Shown: positions 25,304 through 34,691, counted from the stretch's first letter. The stretch: 64,000 nt of DNA from Shinella sp. (GCA_003248775.1 QFQX01000013.1:48266-112265), one strand, 5' to 3'. Notes: a model not told the origin generated them from the letters alone. Program-made: numbers and translations.

Positions 25304-26710
25304 TCAGGCGAAGGGCACCTTACCCGGGTTGAAGATCCGCTTCGGGTCTACGGCCTGCTTGATCGTGCGGGCCAGCGCCTGTTTTTCCTGCGAGACATTG
25401 CTCTCGTAGCCGTGACGCTTCTCGAAGCCGACACCATGCTCGGCGGAGAAGCTGCCGCCTGCTTCCTGCACGCCGGCATAGATCGCATCCTCCACGGCCA
25501 GCAGTTCCGCCTTCGGTAGCGGCCCCCGCTTGATCAGCGTGAGATGCAGGTTGCCGTCGGCGATATGGCCGTAGACATAGGCGTCATAGGTCGGATCGAT
25601 GGCTCTCAGCCGTGCGTGAAGGCCGGTGACATAGGTGTCCAGACCGGTTGGGGGCACTGAGATGTCGAAGGAGGGCGCGTCAGGGATATCGGCGTAATAG
25701 AAGCCGGAATCCTCGCGGATATCCCAGAATTTCCGCGCCTGATCGAGCGACTGGGCGATGACCCCGCCCTTGAGGCCGACGACCTCCCAGAGAGTTTCGA
25801 GGCCTTCCTCCAGCACTCCGGTCGCCTGCTCGACCGTCTCGCCAGAAACCTCGATCAGCAAGGCACCGGCATCGTCTTCCAGCCACGACAGGTCGAAGCT
25901 CTTCAGTGTGGCATGGTCGCGGATATAGCGTGGCCACATCATTTCCGCTCCCTCCAGCGTAACCGCCGGCAGAGAGCGGAAATGCCGGATGACGGAGAGC
26001 GCCGCTGTCGCATCGGAGACCCCGATGAAGGCCGTGGCCCGGTGAGGGCGGATGGGCTCCAGCTTCAGCACGACCCTGGTAACGAAGCCGAAGGCGCCTT
26101 CGCCTCCGATGAACAGGTGCTTGAGATCGGGGCCGGCCGAAACCTTCACCACCCGTGTCATGTCTGAATAGATTTCGCCCGAAGGCAGGATTGCCTCCAG
26201 CCCGAGAACCTGATGGCGCATGACGCCGTTGCGAAAGGCAAGGATACCGCCGGCATTGGTGGAAACCATGCCGCCGATGGTGGCGGTGCCGCGCGAGCCG
26301 AGGTCGATCCCGGTCGTCAGCCCGTGGGAAGCCACCGCCTGCTGCAGCGCCTCGAGCGCCACGCCCGCCTCGACCTCCACAGTCATTTCGTCGGCATGAA
26401 CCGCGAGGATGCGATTCAGCCGCGAGGAAGAGAGGATCACCTCGCCGGCATGACTGACATTGCCTCCGACGAGGCCGGTGAGACCCCCCTGCGGCACGAT
26501 CGCCACGTTGTTCTCTGAGCACCAGCGGACAAGCGCGGCAGCCGCTTCGCTCGACCCCGGCTGGGCCATGACGCCGCCGGCGAAATTGTCGGGATGCTCG
26601 CCCGGATGCCGCCCGGCGAGCTCCGAGGGGCCGAGAACGACGAGTTCGGGATGAAGCCCCGACAGTCGTTCGGCGAGGTCGGCTGGTGAGAGACGGGGAG
26701 CGGCTGGCAT
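25304..26710 (-). CDS. FAD-linked 2-hydroxyacid oxidase/dehydrogenase (GlcD-like)
   Basis: A 468-residue flavoprotein of the vanillyl-alcohol-oxidase fold. The FAD-binding half has VPQGGLTGLVGGN and the GRGTATIGG-like stretch SRGTATIGGMVSTNAGG; the C-terminal half has HIADGNLHLTL and the end motif SAEHGVGFEKRHG followed by PKRIFNPGKV. Family members oxidise glycolate, D-lactate or D-2-hydroxyglutarate; which one is not decidable here. ATG 26710 is chosen since the residues upstream to an in-frame ATG at 26800 look non-coding. Confidence 0.9.
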   Translation of the reverse strand: MPAAPRLSPADLAERLSGLHPELVVLGPSELAGRHPGEHPDNFAGGVMAQPGSSEAAAALVRWCSENNVAIVPQGGLTGLVGGNVSHAGEVILSSSRLNRILAVHADEMTVEVEAGVALEALQQAVASHGLTTGIDLGSRGTATIGGMVSTNAGGILAFRNGVMRHQVLGLEAILPSGEIYSDMTRVVKVSAGPDLKHLFIGGEGAFGFVTRVVLKLEPIRPHRATAFIGVSDATAALSVIRHFRSLPAVTLEGAEMMWPRYIRDHATLKSFDLSWLEDDAGALLIEVSGETVEQATGVLEEGLETLWEVVGLKGGVIAQSLDQARKFWDIREDSGFYYADIPDAPSFDISVPPTGLDTYVTGLHARLRAIDPTYDAYVYGHIADGNLHLTLIKRGPLPKAELLAVEDAIYAGVQEAGGSFSAEHGVGFEKRHGYESNVSQEKQALARTIKQAVDPKRIFNPGKVPFA

Positions 26711-27045
26711 GATGGCGAAATCCGGATGAATGGCCTCCCGGTGGAGAGAGGCGGAGCTATCCCGATTGCCATGCACCCCGGGAGCTTTTTTGGCAAGCAT
26801 GGGCGCGCTCGGTCACCCTGACTTGCTTCAATTCCTTAAACTTTCGCAATGCGACATTTTCGGCTTGATCCCGGCGCGATTTAGGATCATCTGATCTGCG
26901 TCGCGACAGGATCGCGTCTCAATCCAAGGTTACCGTAATGGATCCTTCCAGTCGAAGTTCGAACCAAGTCCGCCGTACCGTCCGGTAACAGGTCCGTTCT
27001 TCGCGCCTGCTCCGGATGGCAATAAAGCCCTGAAGGAGCATGTCC
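26711..27045. other. Divergent intergenic region before corA
   Basis: About 335 bases between the oxidase gene (minus) and corA (plus). No gene is seen apart from the possible N-terminal extension of the oxidase to 26800. AT-rich sequence near 26820-26860 may hold promoters. Confidence 0.4.
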
Positions 27046-28053
27046 ATGCTGCGCATCTATCTTCGCGAAGCAGAACGCCTTGTTCTGCGCAATGATTCCG
27101 AAATCGTCTCCGCTGAAAACGCCGTTCCCGAGGTTGCCGCTCCGGTTCTCTGGTATGACCTCGTAAGCCCGACCTCGGCTGAAAGCCGGCATGTCGAACA
27201 GGCTCTCCAGCTTTCCATCCCGACCCGCGACGAGATGGAGGAAATCGAGCTTTCCGCCCGCCTTTATCAGGAGGATGGCGCCGAGTTCATGACGCTGACG
27301 GCGCTGACCAATCTCGACAGCGGCGAACCGATGAAGACACCCGTCACCTTCATTCTCAAGGGTACGACGCTGGTCACGGTTCGCTATGCCGATCCGAAGC
27401 CCTTTCTGGCTTTCGTGCATCGGGCCCTGCGCGTCAACGCTCAAGGTTACAGTTGCGGGGAGGAGGTCATGATCGGCGTGATCGAGTCCATCGTCGATCG
27501 CATGGCGGACGTGCTGGAGCGGATCGGCAACGAGATCGACGGCATCTCGCGCGAGGTGTTCCGCAGCAAATCGGCGTCCTCCACCAAGAAGACCCAGGAT
27601 CTGCAGTCGCTGATCGAGCAGCTCGGGCAGAAGGGCGATTTCCTGAGTGGCGTCCGTGAAAGCCTCGTCAGCATCTCCCGGCTGGTTGCCTATCACGCTG
27701 CGCTGGAGACGCCGCAGCGCAAGCCGAGCAAGGAAGTCCGCCAGCGGGTGAAGATGCTCCAGCGCGATGCATCGTCGCTCGGCGATCACGCAGCCTTCCT
27801 GTCCGGCAAGGTGAACTTCCTGCTGGATGCGACGCTTGGGCTCATCAATCTCGAGCAGAACCAGATCATCAAGATCTTCACAGTGGCCTCGGTGGTCTTC
27901 CTACCGCCGACGCTGGTCGCCTCGGTCTATGGCATGAACTTCGAATCCATGCCGGAGCTGCGTTGGGACATCGGCTACCCTTGGGCAATCATGCTGATGG
28001 TGGCGTCGGCTGCCCTGCCGTTCCTCTATTTCAAGCGTCGCGGCTGGCTGTAA
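27046..28053 (+). CDS. corA: CorA-family magnesium/cobalt transporter
   Basis: A 335-residue channel. It has the long acidic N-terminal domain, a helical stalk rich in Glu/Lys, and two C-terminal membrane segments with the defining GMN motif (SVYGMNFESMPEL), then a basic tail KRRGWL. CorA pentamers take up Mg2+ (also Co2+, Ni2+) across the inner membrane. ATG 27046 fits the AAGGAG six to seven bases upstream better than the ATG at 27040. A hairpin follows the stop. Confidence 0.95.
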   Translation: MLRIYLREAERLVLRNDSEIVSAENAVPEVAAPVLWYDLVSPTSAESRHVEQALQLSIPTRDEMEEIELSARLYQEDGAEFMTLTALTNLDSGEPMKTPVTFILKGTTLVTVRYADPKPFLAFVHRALRVNAQGYSCGEEVMIGVIESIVDRMADVLERIGNEIDGISREVFRSKSASSTKKTQDLQSLIEQLGQKGDFLSGVRESLVSISRLVAYHAALETPQRKPSKEVRQRVKMLQRDASSLGDHAAFLSGKVNFLLDATLGLINLEQNQIIKIFTVASVVFLPPTLVASVYGMNFESMPELRWDIGYPWAIMLMVASAALPFLYFKRRGWL

Positions 28054-28077
28054 GTCTCGGCGCTGTCAGCTGTTGGG

Positions 28078-28109
28078 GAGGAGGTCGCGTGGAATGCGCG
28101 ACCTCCTTC
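28078..28109 (+). terminator. Hairpin after corA
   Basis: GGAGGTCGCG at 28080-28089 pairs with CGCGACCTCC at 28097-28106, a ten-pair stem followed by a weak T-containing stretch (TTCAATTC). Confidence 0.7.
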
Positions 28110-28356
28110 AATTCATGTCTCCCGTTCTCTTTTTTGGCCACTTCGGATGGAGCTTTGGGTTGCACGGCTAATGGCATGGCGCGTCAGGATGGCGCGGCGC
28201 GAATAATTGACGTGAACGTAAACGGTAGATATTCTGGTTGGGAATGATCCCATACCATAATTTCGAGCCATAGCGTGTCGCATCCCGGCTCGACAAGCCG
28301 CTTGTGTTTTGACAAGGAAGAAGCCGAATAAAAAGGGGATCGGTTAAGCGGAGAGG
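28110..28356. other. Upstream region of the ETF-ubiquinone oxidoreductase gene
   Basis: About 250 bases without a supported gene. It should hold the promoter of the oxidoreductase; I do not see a clear consensus. Confidence 0.4.
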
Positions 28357-30024
28357 ATGATGAGCGAAGCAATTGAACTGCCCGAACGCGAAAGCATGGA
28401 ATTCGACGTTGTGATTGTCGGGGGAGGGCCTGCTGGTCTTTCGGCGGCGATCCGGCTGAAGCAGGTCAATCCGGACCTTTCCGTCGTCGTGCTGGAAAAG
28501 GGCGCCGAGGTCGGAGCCCACATTCTCTCGGGCGCGGTCGTTGATCCGATCGGCATCGACAGGCTGCTGCCGAGCTGGCGTGACGAGGCGGATCATCCGT
28601 TCAAGACGCCTGTGACCGACGACCATTTCCTTGTCCTCGGTCCGGCCGGCTCCATCCGTCTTCCGAACTTCGCCATGCCGCCCTTGATGAACAATCACGG
28701 CAACTACATCGTCTCGCTCGGCAATGTCTGTCGGTGGCTCGCAACCCATGCGGAAGCGCTGGGCGTCGAGATCTATCCGGGCTTTGCCGCCACCGAAGTG
28801 CTCTACAACGACGAGGGCGCGGTGATTGGCGTCGCGACCGGCGACATGGGCATCGAGAAGAACGGCGAGCCCGGCCCGAACTACACCCGCGGCATGGCGC
28901 TGCTCGGCAAGTACGTGCTGATCGGCGAGGGCGTGCGCGGTTCGCTCGCCAAGCAGCTCATTGCCAGGTTCGATCTGCAGAAGGACCGCGAGCCGCAGAA
29001 GTTCGGCATCGGCCTCAAGGAACTCTGGCAGGTCAAGCCGGAAAACCACAAGCCCGGCCTCGTGCAGCACTCGTTCGGCTGGCCGCTCGGCATGAAGACC
29101 GGCGGTGGCTCCTTCCTCTATCATCTCGAAGACAACATGGTAGCGGTCGGTTTCGTCGTCCACCTGAACTACAAGAACCCTTATCTCTTCCCGTTCGAGG
29201 AGTTCCAGCGGTTCAAGACCCACCCGACCATTGCTCCGACCTTCGAAGGCGCAAAGCGCCTTTCCTATGGTGCCCGCGCGATCACCGAGGGTGGCTACCA
29301 GTCGGTACCGAAGCTTTCCTTCCCGGGCGGCGCGTTGATCGGCTGCTCTGCCGGCTTCGTCAACGTTCCGCGCATCAAGGGTTCGCACAACGCAGTGCTC
29401 TCCGGCATGCTGGCTGCGGAGAAGATCGCCGATGCGATCGCTGCCGGCCGCGCCAATGACGAGCCGGTCGAGATCGAGAACGAATGGCGTTCGACCGATA
29501 TCGGCAAGGACCTGAAGCGCGTGCGCAACGTCAAGCCGCTGTGGTCGAAGTTCGGCACGGTCATCGGCGTGTCTCTCGGCGGTCTCGACATGTGGACCAA
29601 CCAGCTGTTCGGCAAGTCTATCTTCGGCACGCTCAAGCACGGCAAGACCGACGCCCAGTCGCTGGAGCCGGCATCGAAGCACAAAAAGATCGAATATCCG
29701 AAGCCGGATGGCGTTCTGACCTTCGACCGCCTGTCCTCGGTCTTCCTGTCCAACACCAACCATGAGGAAGACCAGCCGGTCCATCTTCAGGTGAAGGACA
29801 TCGCCCTGCAGAAGTCGTCCGAACTCGGCATCTTTGCCGGTCCGTCGACACGCTACTGTCCGGCGGGCGTCTATGAATGGGTGGAGAAGGACGGCGAGAT
29901 GAACTACGTCATCAACGCCCAGAACTGCGTCCACTGCAAGACCTGCGACATCAAGGACCCAAACCAGAACATCAACTGGGTGCCGCCACAAGGCGGCGAA
30001 GGTCCCGTCTACCCCAACATGTAA
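28357..30024 (+). CDS. Electron transfer flavoprotein-ubiquinone oxidoreductase
   Basis: A 555-residue membrane-associated flavo-iron-sulfur enzyme that passes electrons from ETF (from fatty-acid and amino-acid oxidation) to ubiquinone. The N-terminal FAD fold starts VVIVGGGPAGLSAAIRL; the C-terminal ferredoxin domain has CPAGVYEW and NAQNCVHCKTCDIKDP, giving the four Cys of a 4Fe-4S cluster, then the end GGEGPVYPNM. Length is that of the housekeeping enzyme rather than the shorter FixC. Nothing near suggests nitrogen-fixation genes. A clear terminator follows. Confidence 0.96.
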   Translation: MMSEAIELPERESMEFDVVIVGGGPAGLSAAIRLKQVNPDLSVVVLEKGAEVGAHILSGAVVDPIGIDRLLPSWRDEADHPFKTPVTDDHFLVLGPAGSIRLPNFAMPPLMNNHGNYIVSLGNVCRWLATHAEALGVEIYPGFAATEVLYNDEGAVIGVATGDMGIEKNGEPGPNYTRGMALLGKYVLIGEGVRGSLAKQLIARFDLQKDREPQKFGIGLKELWQVKPENHKPGLVQHSFGWPLGMKTGGGSFLYHLEDNMVAVGFVVHLNYKNPYLFPFEEFQRFKTHPTIAPTFEGAKRLSYGARAITEGGYQSVPKLSFPGGALIGCSAGFVNVPRIKGSHNAVLSGMLAAEKIADAIAAGRANDEPVEIENEWRSTDIGKDLKRVRNVKPLWSKFGTVIGVSLGGLDMWTNQLFGKSIFGTLKHGKTDAQSLEPASKHKKIEYPKPDGVLTFDRLSSVFLSNTNHEEDQPVHLQVKDIALQKSSELGIFAGPSTRYCPAGVYEWVEKDGEMNYVINAQNCVHCKTCDIKDPNQNINWVPPQGGEGPVYPNM

Positions 30025-30030
30025 TGCTTG

Positions 30031-30058
30031 AAAGGCGGTCCATCGGGCCGCCTTTTGC
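30031..30058 (+). terminator. Terminator of the ETF-ubiquinone oxidoreductase gene
   Basis: AAAGGCGG (30031-30038) pairs with CCGCCTTT (30048-30055), followed by TTTTGCAT. Confidence 0.85.
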
Positions 30059-30076
30059 ATTTTTCCTGTCAGGTCC

Positions 30077-30088
30077 GGGGGGGGGGGG
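30077..30088. repeat. Run of twelve G
   Basis: A homopolymer of 12 G lies between the terminator and the next gene. It is outside genes and may vary in length between cells or be a sequencing weak point. Confidence 0.8.
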
Positions 30089-30217
30089 CGATCCGGCTGC
30101 CTTGTCAAATTTGATCGCCTGCCTCGATTTCCCTGTTTTAATGCCGCTACAGTTTTCCTAGATAAATAGGCATGACGGCGCGATGTCGCGCTTCGGTGCT
30201 GGTTGCGGAGCGAAATG

Positions 30218-30964
30218 ATGACGATCCTTTTTGGCGGGCGATTGTCGACGGGACAGGCTGCGGCTTTGGCGGCGGCGACGCTGTTTCTTTCGCTTGGGGC
30301 CGTAACCGGCAGCGCGATGGCCGGCGATTGCCGCAGTTACGCCCAGCAGGGTATCGACTGGAGCGGCTGCAAGAAGTCCATGCTCATCATTACCGATAGC
30401 GAACTCGACGGCGCCAATCTTGCAAAGACCGATTTCTCTTTCACTGACCTGCGCGGTTCCTCCATGAAAGGGGCCAATCTCGAGAAGGGCAAGATGGTCC
30501 GCGCGTCCTTCGTCGCCGCCAAGCTGGAAGGCGCCAACTTCAACAAGGTCGAGGCCTATAGAAGCAACTTTGCCCGCAGCACCGCCGACCGCGCCACATT
30601 CGTCAATGCCGAGGTCCAGCGTGCCGATTTCCGCGAGGCGCAACTGTCGGGTAGCGATTTCACCAAGGCCGAACTTGGTCGCGCCGATTTTCGCGGGGCG
30701 ACGATTACCGGCAGCCGCTTCACCATGGCCAATCTGGCGCGGGCGCGGCTGAACGGTGCCGTCTTCACCGGTCCGCTCGATTTCAGCAACACCTTCCTGC
30801 TGTTGACGCGTATCGAGGGTCTCGATCTGTCCGCGGCCACCGGTCTGGAGCAGGAGCAACTCAATCTGGCCTGCGGGGATGCCTCCACCCGCCTGCCACC
30901 CGGACTGGTCGCTCCCGCTGGCTGGCCATGTGCCGACGATCCGGACGACAGCAACGATCCGTGA
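30218..30964 (+). CDS. Secreted pentapeptide-repeat protein
   Basis: A 248-residue protein with a signal peptide (hydrophobic ALAAATLFLSLGAVTG, cut after AMA). From about residue 60 it consists of pentapeptide repeats of the A(D/N)LxX kind (DGANLAKTDFSFTDLRGS, GANLEKGKMVRASF, RADFREAQLSGSDF), which fold as a right-handed square beta helix. Several Cys in the N-terminal region and one pair near the end suggest a periplasmic place with disulfides. Role unknown. ATG 30218 fits the GGAG upstream; ATG 30215 or TTG 30203 are other options. Confidence 0.88.
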   Translation: MTILFGGRLSTGQAAALAAATLFLSLGAVTGSAMAGDCRSYAQQGIDWSGCKKSMLIITDSELDGANLAKTDFSFTDLRGSSMKGANLEKGKMVRASFVAAKLEGANFNKVEAYRSNFARSTADRATFVNAEVQRADFREAQLSGSDFTKAELGRADFRGATITGSRFTMANLARARLNGAVFTGPLDFSNTFLLLTRIEGLDLSAATGLEQEQLNLACGDASTRLPPGLVAPAGWPCADDPDDSNDP

Positions 30965-31111
30965 CCGATCCCCAACCCCGTTCAGCCCCTCCAGCGCAGT
31001 CGTTCGGCGCTGTCGGAGGGACTTTGCATGGGCCGCACGAAACGCCTTGAAAAATGCCGGCCAAAGGGGCAGTTTGCGCCACCTTAGAGATCAGTTGAAA
31101 GATCACCACTC

Positions 31112-32218
31112 ATGCAAGCCGAAACGCCTCGTCTTACCTTCGATATCAAGCCGAACACCAATCCGATGCCGGAAGCCGATCGCCTGAAGGCGTTCGAAAA
31201 TCTCGGCTTCGGCACGCTCTTCTCCGACCACATGGCGGTGATCCGCTGGAGCGAAGGCAAGGGCTGGCATTCCGCGGAGGTGACGGCGCGCGCACCGTTC
31301 CCGATCGATCCGGCGTCGAGCGTTCTGCACTACGCCCAGGAAATCTTCGAGGGCATGAAGGCCTACCGCACTTCCGACGGTCGCGCGGTCCTGTTCCGCC
31401 CCGAAGAGAATGCCCACCGTTTCAACGAGTCCGCCCGCCGCATGGCCATGCCAGAACTGCCGGAAGAGGCCTTCCTCGAGGCCGTCGAAAAGCTTGTTCG
31501 TCTCGATGCCAAGTGGATCCCGCAGGGCGAGGGCGCTAGCCTTTATCTGCGCCCATTCATGTTCGCGAGCGAGAACTTCCTCGGCGTGCGCCCATCGAAG
31601 GAATACATCTTCTGCGTCATCGCCTCGCCGGTCGGTCCTTACTTCAAGGGCGGTGCCAAGCCGGTCAGCATCTGGGTTTCCGAGCATTACACGCGTGCGG
31701 CTCCCGGCGGTACCGGTGCAGCAAAGTGCGGCGGCAACTATGCGGCGAGCCTCGTCGCACAGGCCGAAGCCTATGCCAAGGGCTGCGATCAGGTCGTCTT
31801 CCTCGATGCAGCCGAGCACAAGTGGGTCGAGGAACTCGGCGGCATGAACGTCTTCTTCGTCTTCGAGGATGGTTCCATCGTCACCCCGCCGCTCGGCGGC
31901 ACGATCCTTCCGGGCATCACCCGCAAGTCGCTGATCTCGCTTGCCCGCGAGGAAGGCGTTACCGTTCATGAGAAGCCCTATTCCTTCGAGGAATGGAAGG
32001 CAGACGTCGCCAGCGGCAAGCTCAAGGAAGCCTTTGCCTGCGGCACCGCCGCCGTGGTCGCGGCTATCGGCACCGTCAAGTTTCCGGAAGGCGAATTCCA
32101 GATCGGCGGCGGCCAGAACGGCCCGGTCACGACCAAGCTTCGCGATGCGCTTGTCGGCATCCAGCGCGGCCAGAGCAACGACCGGCACGGTTGGCTCCAT
32201 GCGATCGACGGCATCTGA
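31112..32218 (+). CDS. ilvE: Branched-chain amino acid aminotransferase
   Basis: A 368-residue class IV PLP enzyme of the eukaryotic-like BCAT type. The PLP Lys is in GAAKCGGNYAAS, and FEGMKAYR, LYLRPFMFA and ELGGMNVFFVFEDG are conserved in the family. It makes leucine, isoleucine and valine from their keto acids, or reverses this for catabolism. Terminated by a bidirectional hairpin that overlaps the end of the convergent AraC gene. Confidence 0.95.
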   Translation: MQAETPRLTFDIKPNTNPMPEADRLKAFENLGFGTLFSDHMAVIRWSEGKGWHSAEVTARAPFPIDPASSVLHYAQEIFEGMKAYRTSDGRAVLFRPEENAHRFNESARRMAMPELPEEAFLEAVEKLVRLDAKWIPQGEGASLYLRPFMFASENFLGVRPSKEYIFCVIASPVGPYFKGGAKPVSIWVSEHYTRAAPGGTGAAKCGGNYAASLVAQAEAYAKGCDQVVFLDAAEHKWVEELGGMNVFFVFEDGSIVTPPLGGTILPGITRKSLISLAREEGVTVHEKPYSFEEWKADVASGKLKEAFACGTAAVVAAIGTVKFPEGEFQIGGGQNGPVTTKLRDALVGIQRGQSNDRHGWLHAIDGI

Positions 32219-32251
32219 GATCGACGTTCCGCAAACTGGATTAGACCGCTG

Positions 32252-32284
32252 AAAAAAGGCCCGTCATTCCGACGGGCCTTTTTT
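32252..32284. terminator. Bidirectional terminator shared by ilvE and the AraC gene
   Basis: GGCCCGTC (32258-32265) pairs with GACGGGCC (32271-32278) round a 5-base loop, with six A before and six T after. The AraC stop codon (32264-32266) and its last codons lie inside the hairpin. Confidence 0.92.
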
Positions 32285-33052
32285 CTGGCCGCTACGCATC
32301 TGCGAGGGGCTCGTCCCGGTCAGTCGCCGGAACATGGCGATGAAGGCCGAGGCGTTGCCGTAGCCCAGCCGGTGCGACACCGATTGCACGCTATGCCCCT
32401 CTTCGAGCAGCGAAAGCGCGGTGACGAGTTTCAGTCGCTGCCGCCAGTCGTTGAAGGGCATGCCAAGAAGATCCTGTGCACGGCGGGCGAGCGTGCGCTC
32501 CGTCGTGCCGGCGAAGCGAGCCCATTCCGCTGCCGACCGCTTGTTGCCGGGATCGTCCTGCAGGGCCTGCAACACCGGAGCGAGAAGCGGGTCGTCGGTG
32601 GAGGGCAGATAGTGCAGGACCCGCGGTGCGGATCGGACCTGATCGACGATCACCATGGCAAGCCGCAGGTCGGCATCGCTTTGCGGATGTCGAACGCCAC
32701 GCGCATCGAAGTCAGCGAAGATGGCCTTCAGCAGCGGGCTGAGAGCCAGGGTGCAGGGCTCGTCCGGCAGATCCGCGCAGAGCGCGGCCTCGATATAGGC
32801 CGTGGCATAGCGGATATCGTGACGGTTGAGGGCTTCATGGCGGAAGCCCGGCGGAATCCAGATGGCATAATGGGGTGGCGAGAGAAACGGGACGCCTTCG
32901 ATGGTGATTTCAGAGACGCCCTCCAGTGCGTAGTTCAGTTCGCCCCAGGGCTGACGGCGCGGAGGGAAGACGGTTCCCGCGCGATAATATTCCGTACGCA
33001 GGAAGACCGGCCGCGGCGGCTCTCCGTCGATATGGCCATACTGGACGGGCAT
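32264..33052 (-). CDS. AraC-family transcriptional regulator
   Basis: A 262-residue regulator with an N-terminal cupin-like ligand domain (PHYAIWIPPGFRHEA) and C-terminal double helix-turn-helix (WARFAGTTERTLARRAQDLL and YGNASAFIAMFRRLTGTSPS). ATG 33052 follows AGGAG; a longer frame to 33067 is less likely. It is divergent from the EamA gene 93 bases away, which is its likely target. The 3' end is inside the shared terminator. Confidence 0.92.
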   Translation of the reverse strand: MPVQYGHIDGEPPRPVFLRTEYYRAGTVFPPRRQPWGELNYALEGVSEITIEGVPFLSPPHYAIWIPPGFRHEALNRHDIRYATAYIEAALCADLPDEPCTLALSPLLKAIFADFDARGVRHPQSDADLRLAMVIVDQVRSAPRVLHYLPSTDDPLLAPVLQALQDDPGNKRSAAEWARFAGTTERTLARRAQDLLGMPFNDWRQRLKLVTALSLLEEGHSVQSVSHRLGYGNASAFIAMFRRLTGTSPSQMRSGQKKGPSE

Positions 33053-33145
33053 GGCGTCTCCTCGCAATTGATTGACTGATATTCGTTATATTGCGAGATT
33101 TTGACATTTGCTAGAGAAGGCCGAGCGGAAGAATGCGAGGCAGTC

Positions 33146-34078
33146 ATGGCGAAGTTTCAGCGACAGGTAAGTGAAGCACGCAGTGGATTGCCGGCGGTGC
33201 CTGTCATGCTGGCGCTTGCCACAGTCGTCATCTGGTCCGGCAACACCATCGTCAGCAAGGCGGCCATCGATGTCATTCATCCGGCCTCGATCTCTCTGTA
33301 TCGCTGGGTGATCGCCTTTCTGGTGCTGATGCCCTTCGTGCTGCGCTCCGCCTGGAACGAACGCGAAATCACCCTGCGCTACGCTCCGAAACTGGCATTC
33401 CTCGGATTGATGGGCATGGTTGCCTATCAGAGCCTCGCCTATGAGGCGGCAAAGACCACGACTGCCGTCAACATGGGCGTGCTCATCGGCCTCATTCCCC
33501 TTGTGTCGACCTTTCTGGCCGCGCTTATCGCGAACGAGAGGCTGACTGCGGCCCGTATTCTCGGTGGCGTCATATCTTTCACAGGTCTTCTTTATCTGAC
33601 GGCGCGCGGCAATCTGGCGACCCTCACGAGCGGTGGCGTGCATGTCGGCGACGCCCTGATGCTTGTCGCGGTCTTCTCCAGCGCTCTCTACGGCGTGCTG
33701 CTCAAGCGCTGGCGCATTCCCATTTCCACCTGGCTGCAGCTCTGGTGGCAGATCGGAGCGGCTGTGGTGATCCTTCTGCCGTTCTGGCTGTTGAGCGAAA
33801 AAAGCCCGCTGACGACGGAGAACTTGCCGCTGGTTCTTTATGCGGCGCTGCCGACATCACTGCTCGGGCCGTTCATGTGGATGATCGCCGTGCGCGAACT
33901 CGGTGCGGCCCGGTCGTCGCTGTTTTTCAATCTCTTTCCCGTGCTCGTCGCTGTTCTGGCGATGATCCTGCTCGGAGAGCGGCTGGAAAGCTTCCACTAC
34001 ATCGGTGGAGGCCTTGCCCTTGCCGGCGTGCTGATTGGACTTCGCCAGCCCGCAGGACGGCTTGCAACCGGCACGTAG
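33146..34078 (+). CDS. DMT-superfamily transporter (EamA type)
   Basis: A 310-residue inner-membrane transporter with ten hydrophobic segments in two EamA halves (TVVIWSGNTIVSKAAID in the first, GPFMWMIAVRELGAARSSLF in the second). ATG 33146 follows GAGG. Divergent from the AraC regulator gene, suggesting ligand-induced export. Substrate unknown. Confidence 0.9.
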   Translation: MAKFQRQVSEARSGLPAVPVMLALATVVIWSGNTIVSKAAIDVIHPASISLYRWVIAFLVLMPFVLRSAWNEREITLRYAPKLAFLGLMGMVAYQSLAYEAAKTTTAVNMGVLIGLIPLVSTFLAALIANERLTAARILGGVISFTGLLYLTARGNLATLTSGGVHVGDALMLVAVFSSALYGVLLKRWRIPISTWLQLWWQIGAAVVILLPFWLLSEKSPLTTENLPLVLYAALPTSLLGPFMWMIAVRELGAARSSLFFNLFPVLVAVLAMILLGERLESFHYIGGGLALAGVLIGLRQPAGRLATGT

Positions 34079-34120
34079 TATTGACCGGCGAGGGACGTCC
34101 CCCGTTCCCCGTCGCCAGCC

Positions 34121-34516
34121 TCACCTGCTTGCTTTCCACGCAGCAACCATCAGGCCGCCGATCACGGTGATGTGCTCCATCACGACATAGAACTCGACGG
34201 TCTTCAGCGGCTCTTCCATGTTCCAGAATGTATGGGCGATCGGAATGGTGAGCGCGGTGAAGACGCCGAGCGCGCCGGCACCCAGCCATGTCCAGCGATT
34301 GAGTATGACCAGAAGGGAACCGGCAAGCTGTACGAAGATGGTGGCGACGGCGAAGCTGGCCGGAGGGTTGAGGCCGAAATGCTGCATCTCCGCAACGGCA
34401 GCCGGGAAATCCGCAAGCTTCGAGATACCGCTCGCCCAGAATATGTAGGTCAACAGGATGCGCGCGACATAGCCGAACCATGTGCTCGCGGTCAGCGATG
34501 TAATGATACTGTTCAT
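34121..34516 (-). CDS. DoxX-family membrane protein
   Basis: A 131-residue protein with four hydrophobic segments (ILLTYIFWASGISKLADF is the typical first DoxX segment and loop). DoxX proteins are small inner-membrane proteins linked to redox or thiol homeostasis; exact role unknown. ATG 34516 follows GGGGGA. An inverted repeat lies upstream of it. Confidence 0.88.
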   Translation of the reverse strand: MNSIITSLTASTWFGYVARILLTYIFWASGISKLADFPAAVAEMQHFGLNPPASFAVATIFVQLAGSLLVILNRWTWLGAGALGVFTALTIPIAHTFWNMEEPLKTVEFYVVMEHITVIGGLMVAAWKASR

Positions 34517-34546
34517 CTTGAATCCCCCATATGAACAGCGTCCGAG

Positions 34547-34595
34547 TGTGACCAAGTTTTGACGGCTGACAATAGTCATAATGGAGGTGGTCACA
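34547..34595. promoter_or_regulatory. Inverted repeat upstream of the DoxX gene
   Basis: TGTGACCA (34547-34554) and TGGTCACA (34588-34595) are exact complements 33 bases apart, 30 to 80 bases before the DoxX start codon. Such paired half-sites suggest a regulator operator. Confidence 0.5.
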
Positions 34596-34674
34596 GGGGT
34601 TTTCGGGCTATTCGCACGGCATCGCATGAAAATGCGTGGTGCGGATGCTCACAGTGCCCCGTTATATCTTTCGC

Positions 34675-34691
34675 TTAACCCCGCATTAACC
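34675..34691 (+). promoter_or_regulatory. CtrA-type box upstream of the L,D-transpeptidase gene
   Basis: TTAA (34675-34678), seven bases, then TTAACCAT (34686-34693): both the TTAA-N7-TTAA full site and the TTAACCAT half-site described for the cell-cycle regulator CtrA. It is about 50 bases before the start codon at 34742. Confidence 0.75.

Noticed and set aside
28168..30108. A very long antisense open frame (646 residues) across the ETF-ubiquinone oxidoreductase gene
   Set aside because: It mirrors a well-identified gene in GC-rich DNA, a known source of long antisense frames, and its protein has no domain signature.
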